Positions 9,346 to 16,356 of a stretch of DNA of 42,948 nucleotides are shown here, piece after piece (the stretch's first letter is position 1; each line of letters starts with the position of its first letter). A program made the position numbers and the translations under genes. The DNA comes from Neomegalonema sp. GTDB taxonomy: Bacteria > Pseudomonadota > Alphaproteobacteria > Rhodobacterales > Rhodobacteraceae. Below the pieces are notes generated by a model. That model was not told where the DNA came from and did not search any database. It worked only from the letters and a program-made list of their open reading frames with translations. The DNA lies in NCBI RefSeq assembly GCF_028688855.1, contig NZ_JAQTXI010000027.1:1-42948 (forward strand). Direction: 5' to 3'.

Positions 9346-9735
9346 TGTCGGACCTTTTCATCCTGCGCGGTGCGCCTGGCCATGTTCGTTCCGACAATGG
9401 CCCGGAGTTCATCGCCAAGGTCCCGCGGAGAGGGGACCCTGGCCGTTGGCGCAAAGACCGCATTCATCGAGCCGGGCAGCCCTTGGGAGAACGGCTATTG
9501 CGAGAGCTTCAACTCGAAGCTCCGCGACGAGCTGTTCGACGGCGAGATCTTCCACAGCCTCGCCGAGACCAAGGTCATCATCAATGCGTGGCGGCGCTCC
9601 TCCAACACCGAACGGCCGCACTCATCACTCGGATATGGACCGCCTGGACCAGAGGCTATCGTCTGGGCTGCGCCAGCGTGCGGATCAGCGCCGCCATCTG
9701 CTCAGGCGATGGCCCAAAAGCCGATCATGCATTAA
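9346..9735 (+). pseudogene. IS3-family orfB C-terminal fragment
   Basis: LFILRGAPGHVRSDNGPEFI, then in another frame VGAKTAFIEPGSPWENGYCE, SFNSKLRDELFDGEIFHSLA and NTERPHSSLGYGPPGPEAIV, ending with TAA at 9733-9735. This is the C-terminal half of an IS3-type DDE transposase with a frameshift near 9420. It abuts the IS481 remnant directly, which marks a recombination junction. Confidence 0.65.
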
Positions 9736-9742
9736 GATTGAA

Positions 9743-9768
9743 ACTGGCCCCTATAGGGGCAGGCCAGT
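9743..9768. repeat. imperfect palindrome downstream of IS3 fragment
   Basis: The outer arms ACTGGCC and GGCCAGT surround the perfect 12-bp palindrome CCCCTATAGGGG. It follows the orfB stop immediately, so it may be part of the former IS end or a transcription-stopping hairpin. There is no T-run. Confidence 0.4.
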
Positions 9769-9773
9769 AGGAC

Positions 9774-10082
9774 TTGCATATCGAAAAGGGCGTCCAGGTC
9801 GCCCGGACCGACCCATCAAGGCGGGTCGGCGCCCGCATTTCCGTGGACGGGCGCGGCCTCTGGATGAATAATGGCCTCATTGACCCCTGCGGCGCAGCCG
9901 AGGCCGGTTCCCGGATCGACCGCTCCAACCGGCGGCGCCCATGCCCGACCTTCGACGGCGGAACGCCTGACGAAGTCCATGCCATCTGGCGGCGCAGAAA
10001 CCAGGGATCCGGTCTGGTCAGGCCGCAAAACCGTCTCGCCAGGCGGCGCCCCTGTTTCCCGCGCGGCTGTTCCCGGCCATAG
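9774..10082 (+). pseudogene. second IS3-type orfB C-terminal fragment
   Basis: RVGARISVDGRGLWMNNGLI corresponds to the GVxISMDGxGRxxDNxxIERLWRSLK region of IS3 orfB proteins. It is followed, after a deletion, by SNRRRPCPTFDGGTPDEVHA, which matches the usual FYNxxRPHxxLxGxTPxE end. It is a third, independent IS3-type remnant, and only the last part of the catalytic domain survives. Confidence 0.5.
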
Positions 10083-10127
10083 TCGAGTCCTTGAAGACGC
10101 CCCCTCCCCCCTCTCCGGAGTCCCGCC

Positions 10128-10616
10128 ATGACGCCTTTCGCATCCCAGCAGGTCCTGAAAACCATCTTTCCGCCGCAGGGGCCCGAAACCCACGCCAGCA
10201 TGATGTCCTACATGCTCTGGCGCTTCATGGCGGTGGCCGGCGAGGGCGAAGCCTTCGATCTGGAGCCCCGCGCCGGAGGGCCCCTCTTCTGGCTTGAAGC
10301 TCAGGAGGCCTTCGCCCGCGAGGACGCGCGGCGCGGCGGACAGGCCGAAGCCGAGGAGGACGAAGAGGATCGCGCAGAGGCCGAAGCCAGCCGCGCCGCC
10401 TGGCGACGCGAGACGCTGGAGCCGATCCTGGACAAGCTCTTTCCGGAAGGCGAAGCGCGCCGCATCCGCGATTACGCGACGGCCGTCGTCGCCTGGCGTT
10501 ATCTCCAGGCTTACGTTCCCGAAGGCGCCGACGCCGATCTGATCGCCCAGCTTGAGGAATATCTCGCCGAGAAGGCCGAAGAAGCCGCCGGGATCCTGGC
10601 CGAAGCCCGATCCTGA
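10128..10616 (+). CDS. hypothetical acidic protein
   Basis: A 162-residue protein that I do not recognise. It has no signal peptide or membrane segment. A compact N-terminal part (about 1-60, rich in Met, Phe and Trp) is followed by a Glu/Ala-rich, probably helical middle (about 70-95) and a helical C-terminus ending LAEKAEEAAGILAEARS. Codon use is typical of the genome and an RBS-like CCGGAG precedes the ATG, so the gene is probably real. It lies just beyond the IS debris, convergent with oxyR, with only 9 bp between the stops. Confidence 0.6.
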   Translation: MTPFASQQVLKTIFPPQGPETHASMMSYMLWRFMAVAGEGEAFDLEPRAGGPLFWLEAQEAFAREDARRGGQAEAEEDEEDRAEAEASRAAWRRETLEPILDKLFPEGEARRIRDYATAVVAWRYLQAYVPEGADADLIAQLEEYLAEKAEEAAGILAEARS

Positions 10617-10625
10617 CGCCCTGCC

Positions 10626-11558
10626 TCACTCCTGGATCGCACCGCTGCCGGGGAAGGCTCTGGCGGCCGAGCGGGCCCCGATCTGGCGCACGACTTCCGC
10701 CACCTGCGCGAAATGCTCCACGAGCGGATCGCTCTTGCGCCAGAGCATCCCGATCCGCCGCAAGGGCCTCGGCGGCGGCAGGCGCGTCAGGGAGACCGCG
10801 GCGGCGCGGGTCTCGACCGAAGCGGCGATCTCCGGAATCAGCGTCACGCCGATCCCCGCCCCGACCATCCGCACCAGAGTCGACAGCGAACTGCCCTCCA
10901 TCAGATCCCGGGGCGGCGAGGAGGAAAGCCCGCAGAAGGACAACGCCTGATCGCGGAAGCAATGGCCCTCCTCCAGCAGGAGCAGCCGCATTTCGCGCAG
11001 CGTCTGAGGATCGGGCGGAGGCTCGCCGGCGTCCTTCAGAGGGCGCACGAGCACGAACTCCTCGGTGAAGAGCTCGGTTTCGGCCAGCAGAGGTTCGGAG
11101 ATCGGCAGCGCCGCCACGACCAGATCCAGCTGCGCCTTCAGAAGATCGGCGATGAGCTTGTGCGTCACGGCCTCGCGCGGCCTGATCTCGAGATCGGGAT
11201 GGCGACGCGACAGCTCCTGAACCGTCTCCGGCAGGAGATAGGGCGCGATGGTCGGAATGACTCCGATCCGCAGAGGGCTGATCAGGCGGCCCCGGGCCGC
11301 GCGGCCGATCTCCTCCAGATCGCGGGCGGCCTGCAGGATCTCGCGCGCGCGGCGGGCGAACTCCTCGCCGAGCCGCGTCAGCCGGATCCCGCGCGACCCC
11401 CGCTCCACGAGCGGCGCGCCGATCAACGTTTCAAGCTCCTTGATCTGCAACGAGAGCGCCGGCTGCGACACCATGCGGTCTTCGGCGGCTCGACCGAAGT
11501 GGCCGATCCGCGCGAGCGCCTCGAAATAGCGCAGATGTTTCATGGAAAGCTTGGTCAT
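10626..11558 (-). CDS. oxyR: LysR-family peroxide regulator OxyR
   Basis: A 310-residue LysR-type activator. The N-terminal winged HTH (HLRYFEALARIGHFGRAAED, SQPALSLQIKELETLIGAPL) is followed by an effector domain with the OxyR redox pair: Cys200 and Cys209 in LEEGHCFRDQALSFC, the same spacing as Cys199/Cys208 of Escherichia coli OxyR. By family knowledge hydrogen peroxide forms a disulfide between them and switches on antioxidant genes. No katG or ahpC lies next to it. Instead it is divergent from a GMC flavoprotein pair across a 266-bp AT-rich spacer, so it might control those genes or itself. The start could also be the Met six codons in. Confidence 0.88.
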   Translation of the reverse strand: MTKLSMKHLRYFEALARIGHFGRAAEDRMVSQPALSLQIKELETLIGAPLVERGSRGIRLTRLGEEFARRAREILQAARDLEEIGRAARGRLISPLRIGVIPTIAPYLLPETVQELSRRHPDLEIRPREAVTHKLIADLLKAQLDLVVAALPISEPLLAETELFTEEFVLVRPLKDAGEPPPDPQTLREMRLLLLEEGHCFRDQALSFCGLSSSPPRDLMEGSSLSTLVRMVGAGIGVTLIPEIAASVETRAAAVSLTRLPPPRPLRRIGMLWRKSDPLVEHFAQVAEVVRQIGARSAARAFPGSGAIQE

Positions 11559-11824
11559 AAGTTTTTCATATCTCGATCTTTGGAAAATGTAATTAGAATT
11601 TATCGCGCGCTTCCGTTACCCAAATCCGCAAGCAGGCGCAAGCCCGCCCTCTTCGAGGCGCAACCCGGGATTTCCGGACTGCGCGGCGATCAAGAGATGC
11701 TGGAGCCTCCGAACCGACCGATCAGGTCGGAGAAGGCTCCGGAATCCGACGGCTCCTCCCGCTCTCGAGAAGCGGAGGCGCCGCGGGGAAGACTCCCAGC
11801 AAGAAACTCAGCAAGGAGGACAGC

Positions 11825-12349
11825 ATGACCCCATCGACCGAGAGGCGCGGCCTCAGCCGACGCCAGCTGATGTCCCGAGGTCTGGCCGCGACCGCAGGCA
11901 TGATCATCGGCGGCGGCTTCATCGCCGCTTCCGACGCCGCCTGGGCCTATGAGGCGGCCGCCCTCAAGCCGGAGACCATGGCGACCCTGGTCCGCATGGC
12001 CCGCGACATCTACCCCCACGACCGCATCCCCGATGAATTCTACGTCATCGCCGTCAAGGGCTACGACGCGCCCGAGGCCGCGCCCGAAATCGAGGCCGGG
12101 ATCTCCGCGCTGAACGCCGCCGCTCAGGGCGCGGGCCACGCCGATTACCTCTCCATCGGCTGGGAGGACGACCGCGTCGCGCTGCTGCGCGCCATGGAGA
12201 ACTCCGCCTTCTTCCAGAAGATCCGCGGCGGCCTCGTGACCGGCCTCTACAACCAGAAGGCCGTCTGGCCGATCTTCGGCTATGAGGGCGAGTCCTTCAG
12301 CAAGGGCGGCTATCTGCATCGCGGCTTCGACGACATCAACTGGCTCTGA
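11825..12349 (+). CDS. Tat-exported small subunit of GMC dehydrogenase (gluconate-2-dehydrogenase subunit 3-like)
   Basis: A 174-residue protein starting with a twin-arginine signal (SRRQLMSRG followed by a hydrophobic stretch and a likely cut after DAAWA, about residue 40). The rest matches the small, hitch-hiking subunit of membrane FAD dehydrogenases: a DIYPHD motif and a C-terminal IFGYEGESFSKGGYLHRGF. These subunits are known to help the signal-less GMC catalytic subunit fold and reach the periplasm through Tat. The gene is 13 bp upstream of the GMC gene and has an AGGAGGA-type ribosome site, so the two form one operon. Confidence 0.82.
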   Translation: MTPSTERRGLSRRQLMSRGLAATAGMIIGGGFIAASDAAWAYEAAALKPETMATLVRMARDIYPHDRIPDEFYVIAVKGYDAPEAAPEIEAGISALNAAAQGAGHADYLSIGWEDDRVALLRAMENSAFFQKIRGGLVTGLYNQKAVWPIFGYEGESFSKGGYLHRGFDDINWL

Positions 12350-12362
12350 GGGAGGGCGGACC

Positions 12363-13934
12363 ATGGTTGCGAAATACGAACTCGACGACGATTCCGTCGT
12401 TCTGATCATCGGCACCGGCTCGGGCGGCGGCGTCCTGGCGAACGAACTGGCGCAAAAGGGCGTCAAGGTGGTCTCGCTGGAGGCCGGAGGGCGCTATCTG
12501 CCCGACGACTACCTCAACGACGAATGGGACAGCTTCGCCCAGCTCGCCTGGCTCGACGCGCGCACGACCTCGGGCGACTGGCGCGTGGCGAAGGATTTCG
12601 CGGGCCTTCCGGCCTGGATCGTCAAGGCGGTGGGCGGCACCTCGATCCACTGGGCGGGGGCCTCGCTGCGCTTTCAGCCGCATGAGTGGAAGGCCCGCAG
12701 CTCCTACGGCCATGTCACGGGCGCCAATCTGCTCGACTGGCCCATCGACGCCGCCGAAATGGAGCCCTGGTATGAAAAGGCCGAGGCCAAGCTCGGCGTG
12801 ACCCGCACCGGCGGAAGGCCCGGTCTGCCGGGGAACAACAACTACAAGATCCTGGAGAAGGGCGCCCTGGCGCTCGGCTACAAGGAGGTCCACACCGGCC
12901 GCATGGCGATCCGTTCGGTGGATTCCGAGGAGCAGATCGCCTGTCAGCAGACGGGCTTCTGCTTTCAGGGCTGCAAATGGGGCGCGAAATGGTCGTCGGC
13001 CTACACCGACATTCCCGCAGGCGAGGCCACCGGCAATCTGGAGGTCCGCGACCGCTGCCACGCCCTGAAGATCGAGCATGACGACAAGGGCCGCGTCACG
13101 GGCGTGCTCTACGCCGACAAGGACGGCGTGCAGCATCTCCAGAAGGCGCGCGTGGTCTGCGTCGCGGGCAACTCCATCGAGAGCCCCCGGATCCTGCTGA
13201 ACTCGGCCTCGTCGATGTTCCCCGACGGTCTGGCGAACTCCTCCGGCCAGGTCGGACGCAACTACCTGCGCCATGTCACGGGCTCGGTCTACGGCGTCTT
13301 CGAGAAGCCGGTGAAGATGTGGCGCGGCACCACCATGGCCGGAATCGTCCAGGACGAGGCCCGGCTCGATCCCTCGCGCGGCTTCGTCGGGGGCTACGAG
13401 CTGGAGACGCTGTCTCTGGGGCTTCCCTTCATGGCGGCCTTCCTCGATCCGGGCGGCTGGGGCCGCAGCTTCACCTCGGCGATGGACGGCTACGAGAACA
13501 TGGCCGGCATGTGGATCGTCGGCGAGGACATGCCGCAGGAGACGAACCGCGTCGCGCTCTCCGCCACCGAGAAGGACCAGTTCGGCCTGCCCGCGCCGAA
13601 CGTCCATTTCGACGATCACCCCAACGACGTCGCCATGCGCAACCACGCCTATGCGCGGGGCGAGGCGATCTATCGCGCGGCGGGAGCCACCCGGACCTTC
13701 CCGACGCCGCCCTATCCCTCGACGCACAACCTCGGCACCAACCGGATGTCGGAGAAGGCGCGCGACGGCGTGGTCAACCGGCATGGCCAGAGCCATGACG
13801 TGCCGAACCTCTTCGTCTCGGACGGCAGCCAGTTCACCAGCGGCGCCGCCGAAAACCCGACCCTGACCATCGTCGCTCTGGCGATCCGTCAGGCTGACTT
13901 CATCGCGGGCGAACTGGCGAAGAACAACCTCTGA
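12363..13934 (+). CDS. GMC-family FAD dehydrogenase large subunit with Fe-S cysteine motif
   Basis: A 523-residue GMC oxidoreductase. The FAD-binding glycine motif is IIGTGSGGGVLANELAQKG (about 15-33). The C-terminal substrate/FAD part carries STHNLGTNRMS and AAENPTLTIVALAIRQAD. Cys194, Cys200 and Cys204 form C-x5-C-x3-C (ACQQTGFCFQGC), the pattern of 3Fe-4S ligands in FAD-dependent glucose dehydrogenase complexes. It should therefore pass electrons outward to a cytochrome or quinone. No cytochrome c subunit is nearby. The start is ATG 12363, after GGAGGGCGGACC. A substrate such as 2-propanol or acetol is inferred from the neighbouring monooxygenase. Confidence 0.85.
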   Translation: MVAKYELDDDSVVLIIGTGSGGGVLANELAQKGVKVVSLEAGGRYLPDDYLNDEWDSFAQLAWLDARTTSGDWRVAKDFAGLPAWIVKAVGGTSIHWAGASLRFQPHEWKARSSYGHVTGANLLDWPIDAAEMEPWYEKAEAKLGVTRTGGRPGLPGNNNYKILEKGALALGYKEVHTGRMAIRSVDSEEQIACQQTGFCFQGCKWGAKWSSAYTDIPAGEATGNLEVRDRCHALKIEHDDKGRVTGVLYADKDGVQHLQKARVVCVAGNSIESPRILLNSASSMFPDGLANSSGQVGRNYLRHVTGSVYGVFEKPVKMWRGTTMAGIVQDEARLDPSRGFVGGYELETLSLGLPFMAAFLDPGGWGRSFTSAMDGYENMAGMWIVGEDMPQETNRVALSATEKDQFGLPAPNVHFDDHPNDVAMRNHAYARGEAIYRAAGATRTFPTPPYPSTHNLGTNRMSEKARDGVVNRHGQSHDVPNLFVSDGSQFTSGAAENPTLTIVALAIRQADFIAGELAKNNL

Positions 13935-13957
13935 GCCGGAGCCGAACGAACAGGAAG

Positions 13958-13990
13958 AGGGGGCGGGACGCAGGTTCCGCCCCTTTTTTT
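13958..13990 (+). terminator. rho-independent terminator after first GMC operon
   Basis: The stem GGGGCGGGAC / GTTCCGCCCC with a 4-nt loop is followed by a run of T. It ends the first GMC operon and separates it from the prm promoter region. Confidence 0.85.
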
Positions 13991-14114
13991 CATGCCTTGA
14001 GCATTTTCCGGCGGCGCGTCGCGACCGGGCGGCCGCAGGAGGATCCGGAGCGTCCGGAGGATCCCGCGCGGCCGCAAGACGCGCCGGACGCGGCGCCTCG
14101 GGCCCTTTGCGGCG

Positions 14115-14174
14115 AATCGACGCTCTGCTTTACAGTTCTGCGCGACAAATCGACGCCCCATGTTACAGGTGTAA
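14115..14174 (+). promoter_or_regulatory. tandem upstream activator repeats for prm
   Basis: Two direct repeats of AATCGACGC-N6-TTACAG (14115-14135 and 14148-14168) lie exactly 33 bp apart, about three helical turns. The second half-site extends into the palindrome TTACA-GG-TGTAA (14163-14174). They sit 150-205 bp upstream of the sigma-54 promoter, the usual distance for enhancer sites. The likely binder is the activator encoded at 30188-32203; this is inference. Confidence 0.5.
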
Positions 14175-14318
14175 AGTTATGTGACGGACAGCGGCTCCGG
14201 AAGCCGCGCGGCGTCGGGCCTGAACGCCGGAAATATGAAAATTATTTACTTTTCATTTCAATATCTTGACAAGATCCTGACGGAAAAATCGCGGATTTTC
14301 GTTCTCCGTCAGGCCATG

Positions 14319-14334
14319 TGGCCCGCAACCTGCA
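14319..14334 (+). promoter_or_regulatory. sigma-54 promoter of the prm operon
   Basis: TGGCCCGCAACCTGCA matches the -24/-12 consensus TGGCAC-N5-TTGCA, with the invariant GG and GC 10 bp apart and only two deviations. Transcription would start near 14345, giving a leader of about 240 nt before prmA. Related propane monooxygenase clusters are known to be sigma-54 dependent. Confidence 0.7.
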
Positions 14335-14392
14335 TTGTCCCCTCGCATAATAAGGCGGCGACCGGAGAACGGCGCCCCGCAAGAACGAAGGA

Positions 14393-14491
14393 ATGGGAGG
14401 ACTATCGTGCGGACCCGGGGGCCAGCCGACGTGGATCGTCAGCTGTTTCCAGCCTCCGGCCGCGCAGCCCGTGACCTTTGCCGTGACCTGA
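14393..14491 (+). CDS. possible leader peptide, 32 residues
   Basis: An ATG at 14393 opens a short frame (starting MGGLSCGPGG, ending PVTFAVT) preceded by GAAGGA. Its third positions are about 78% G/C, closer to real genes here than the overlapping 60-codon frame. It lies entirely in the predicted prm leader. It may be an unrecognised small protein or chance; there is no homology I recognise. Confidence 0.2.
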   Translation: MGGLSCGPGGQPTWIVSCFQPPAAQPVTFAVT

Positions 14492-14589
14492 CAGCTGGCG
14501 CTTGCGCCGGGCCAATCCGGATGGGCCAACCATCCGCCGCGGCCGGATCCTCGATCCGGAGCGGTCGACTCAGGAGTATCATGGCATGA
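14407..14589 (+). CDS. possible upstream frame coupled to prmA
   Basis: A GTG at 14407 with a strong GGGAGG ribosome site (14395-14400) opens a 60-codon frame. Its stop TGA overlaps the prmA start as ATGA (14586-14589). The layout would couple prmA translation to the leader frame. Against a conserved product: third-position G/C is only about two thirds and the composition is Arg/Ala/Ser-rich. It overlaps the other candidate leader frame, so at most one is likely real. Confidence 0.25.
   Translation: MRTRGPADVDRQLFPASGRAARDLCRDLTAGACAGPIRMGQPSAAAGSSIRSGRLRSIMA
14543..14559 (+). repeat. hairpin just upstream of prmA ribosome site
   Basis: A perfect CCGGATC-CTC-GATCCGG stem-loop, 12 nt before the AGGAG of prmA. 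It could modulate translation or protect the mRNA. Confidence 0.4.
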
Positions 14590-16253
14590 ACCAACTGACG
14601 CTCAACAAGATCACCGCCCAGCGCGGGATCGCCGTGGGCGAGGCCACAAAGCGGATTTCCGACCTCGGCTGGAACCCCAGCTACGTCCAGGAAGCCGCCA
14701 CCTTCCCCACCGACTACAAGATCACCAAGGCCCCGCGCGACCCGATGAAGCAGGTCCTGCGGTCCTACTTCCCCATGCAGGAGGAAAAGGACAACCGCGT
14801 CTACGGCGCGCTGGACGCCGCCCTGCGCGGAGACATGTTCCGCAACGTCGAGCCCCGCTGGGTCGAGTGGATGAAGCTGTTCCTGGCGATCATCCCCTTC
14901 CCCGAGATCTCGGCGGCGCGCTCCATGGCGATGGTCGCCCGTCTGGCGCCCGGCGAGGACCTGCGCACCGGCTTCACCATGCAGATGGTCGATGAATTCC
15001 GTCACTCCACGATTCAGATGAACCTGAAGAAGTGGTACATGGAGAACTACATCGACCCCGCCGGCTTCGACATCACCGAGGAAGCCTTCGGCAAGTGCTA
15101 CGCCACCACCATCGGGCGTCAGTTCGGCGAGGGCTTCATCACCGGCGACGTGATGACCTCCGCCTGCATGTATCTGACCGTCGTGGCCGAGACCGCCTTC
15201 ACCAACACGCTCTTCGTGGCCATGCCCTCGGAAGCCGCCCGCAACGGCGACTACGCGCTGCCCACCGTGTTCCTCTCGGTGCAGTCGGACGAGAGCCGCC
15301 ACATCGGCAACGGCCACTCGATGCTCATGGCCGCGCTGAAGGAGCCGGAGAACCATCTCCTCCTCGAGCGCGACCTGCGCTACGCCTTCTGGCAGAACCA
15401 CGCCATCGTGGACGCCGCCATCGGCACCTTCATCGAATACGGCACCACCAACCGCGACAAGGCCAAGGAATCCTACGCGGAGATGTGGCACCGCTGGATC
15501 TTCGAGGACTACTACCGCACCTACATGCTGCCCCTCGAGAAATACGGCATCAAGGTGCACCACGACGACGTCCACGAAGCCTGGAACCGCATCACCAAGA
15601 AGCACTACGTCCACGCGACGGCGCAGTTCTTCGCCGTGGGCTGGCCGGTGAACTTCTGGCGCATCGAAGCCCAGACCGAAAAGGACTTCGAGTGGTTCGA
15701 GCACAAGTATCCCGGCTGGTACGCCAAGTTCGGCGATTTCTGGAAGTGGTACGCCAAGCTCTCGAAGCCCGGTCAGAAGATCATCACCTTCAACGAGGAG
15801 ACCGGCTACGTCTATCCGCATCGCTGCTGGTCCTGCCTGGTTCCCTGCCTCATCCGCGAGGACATGGTGACCGACGAGATCGACGGCCAGATCCACACCT
15901 TCGCTCATGAGCTGGACCGCTGGACCGCCGTCGAGGCCTTCGCGAACGAGTATCAGGGCCGTCCGACCCCGGCCATGGGCAAGTTCTCGGGCAAGCGCGA
16001 GTGGGAGACCCTCTATCACGGCTGGGATCTCGCCGATGCGGTCAAGGACCTGAACTTCGTCCGCGACGACGGCAAGACCCTGGTTCCGCAGCCTCACCTG
16101 CGCTTCGACGACAAGGACATGTGGACGCTCGACGACGTGCGCGGCCACACCCTCCTCTCGCCGCTGACTCTCCTGCGCGAGATGACCCCCGAAGCTCGCG
16201 CGGCCCATGTCGCCGAGTACCAGCGGGGCTTCACCATCAATCCCTGCACCTGA
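14586..16253 (+). CDS. prmA: soluble di-iron monooxygenase large hydroxylase subunit (propane/acetone type)
   Basis: A 555-residue hydroxylase alpha subunit of the PrmA/MimA type, which by family knowledge hydroxylates propane at C2, acetone to acetol, or phenol. The six iron ligands are visible: Glu107 (FPEISAAR), Glu137 and His140 (DEFRH), Glu202 (VAETAF), Glu236 and His239 (DESRH). Their spacing is identical to the MmoX ligands 114/144/147/209/243/246. A C-terminal HRCWSCLVPC cysteine group (about 414-421) is present. The second cysteine pair that I recall in relatives is missing (FAHELDRW). The start is ATG 14586 with AGGAG nine bases upstream. It is the first gene of prmABCD and is preceded by a sigma-54 promoter. 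Confidence 0.93.
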   Translation: MNQLTLNKITAQRGIAVGEATKRISDLGWNPSYVQEAATFPTDYKITKAPRDPMKQVLRSYFPMQEEKDNRVYGALDAALRGDMFRNVEPRWVEWMKLFLAIIPFPEISAARSMAMVARLAPGEDLRTGFTMQMVDEFRHSTIQMNLKKWYMENYIDPAGFDITEEAFGKCYATTIGRQFGEGFITGDVMTSACMYLTVVAETAFTNTLFVAMPSEAARNGDYALPTVFLSVQSDESRHIGNGHSMLMAALKEPENHLLLERDLRYAFWQNHAIVDAAIGTFIEYGTTNRDKAKESYAEMWHRWIFEDYYRTYMLPLEKYGIKVHHDDVHEAWNRITKKHYVHATAQFFAVGWPVNFWRIEAQTEKDFEWFEHKYPGWYAKFGDFWKWYAKLSKPGQKIITFNEETGYVYPHRCWSCLVPCLIREDMVTDEIDGQIHTFAHELDRWTAVEAFANEYQGRPTPAMGKFSGKREWETLYHGWDLADAVKDLNFVRDDGKTLVPQPHLRFDDKDMWTLDDVRGHTLLSPLTLLREMTPEARAAHVAEYQRGFTINPCT

Positions 16254-16265
16254 CGCAGAGGAGGA

Positions 16266-16289
16266 GCGGAGGCCGGCCCCGGCCTCCGC
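16266..16289 (+). repeat. intercistronic hairpin between prmA and prmB
   Basis: GCGGAGGCCGG-CC-CCGGCCTCCGC, an 11-bp perfect stem with no T-run, lies 12 bp after the prmA stop. It is likely an mRNA stabiliser or partial attenuator that raises PrmA output relative to the downstream genes. Confidence 0.6.
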
Positions 16290-16306
16290 CACCCCCGAAC
16301 CCAACC

Positions 16307-16330
16307 GAAAAAATACGTGAAAAAATACGT
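16307..16330 (+). repeat. 12-bp tandem duplication before prmB
   Basis: The unit gaaaaaatacgt occurs twice head to tail with no mismatch, just after the hairpin and 26 bp before the prmB start. It keeps the ribosome-binding area A-rich and unstructured. Confidence 0.6.
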
Positions 16331-16356
16331 GACTGACGGTGAGGAGGCCGGACAGG

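Noticed and set aside
16339..16356. GTG start six codons upstream for the reductase
   Set aside because: The added residues are not conserved-looking, and ATG 16357 places the ferredoxin domain at the usual distance.
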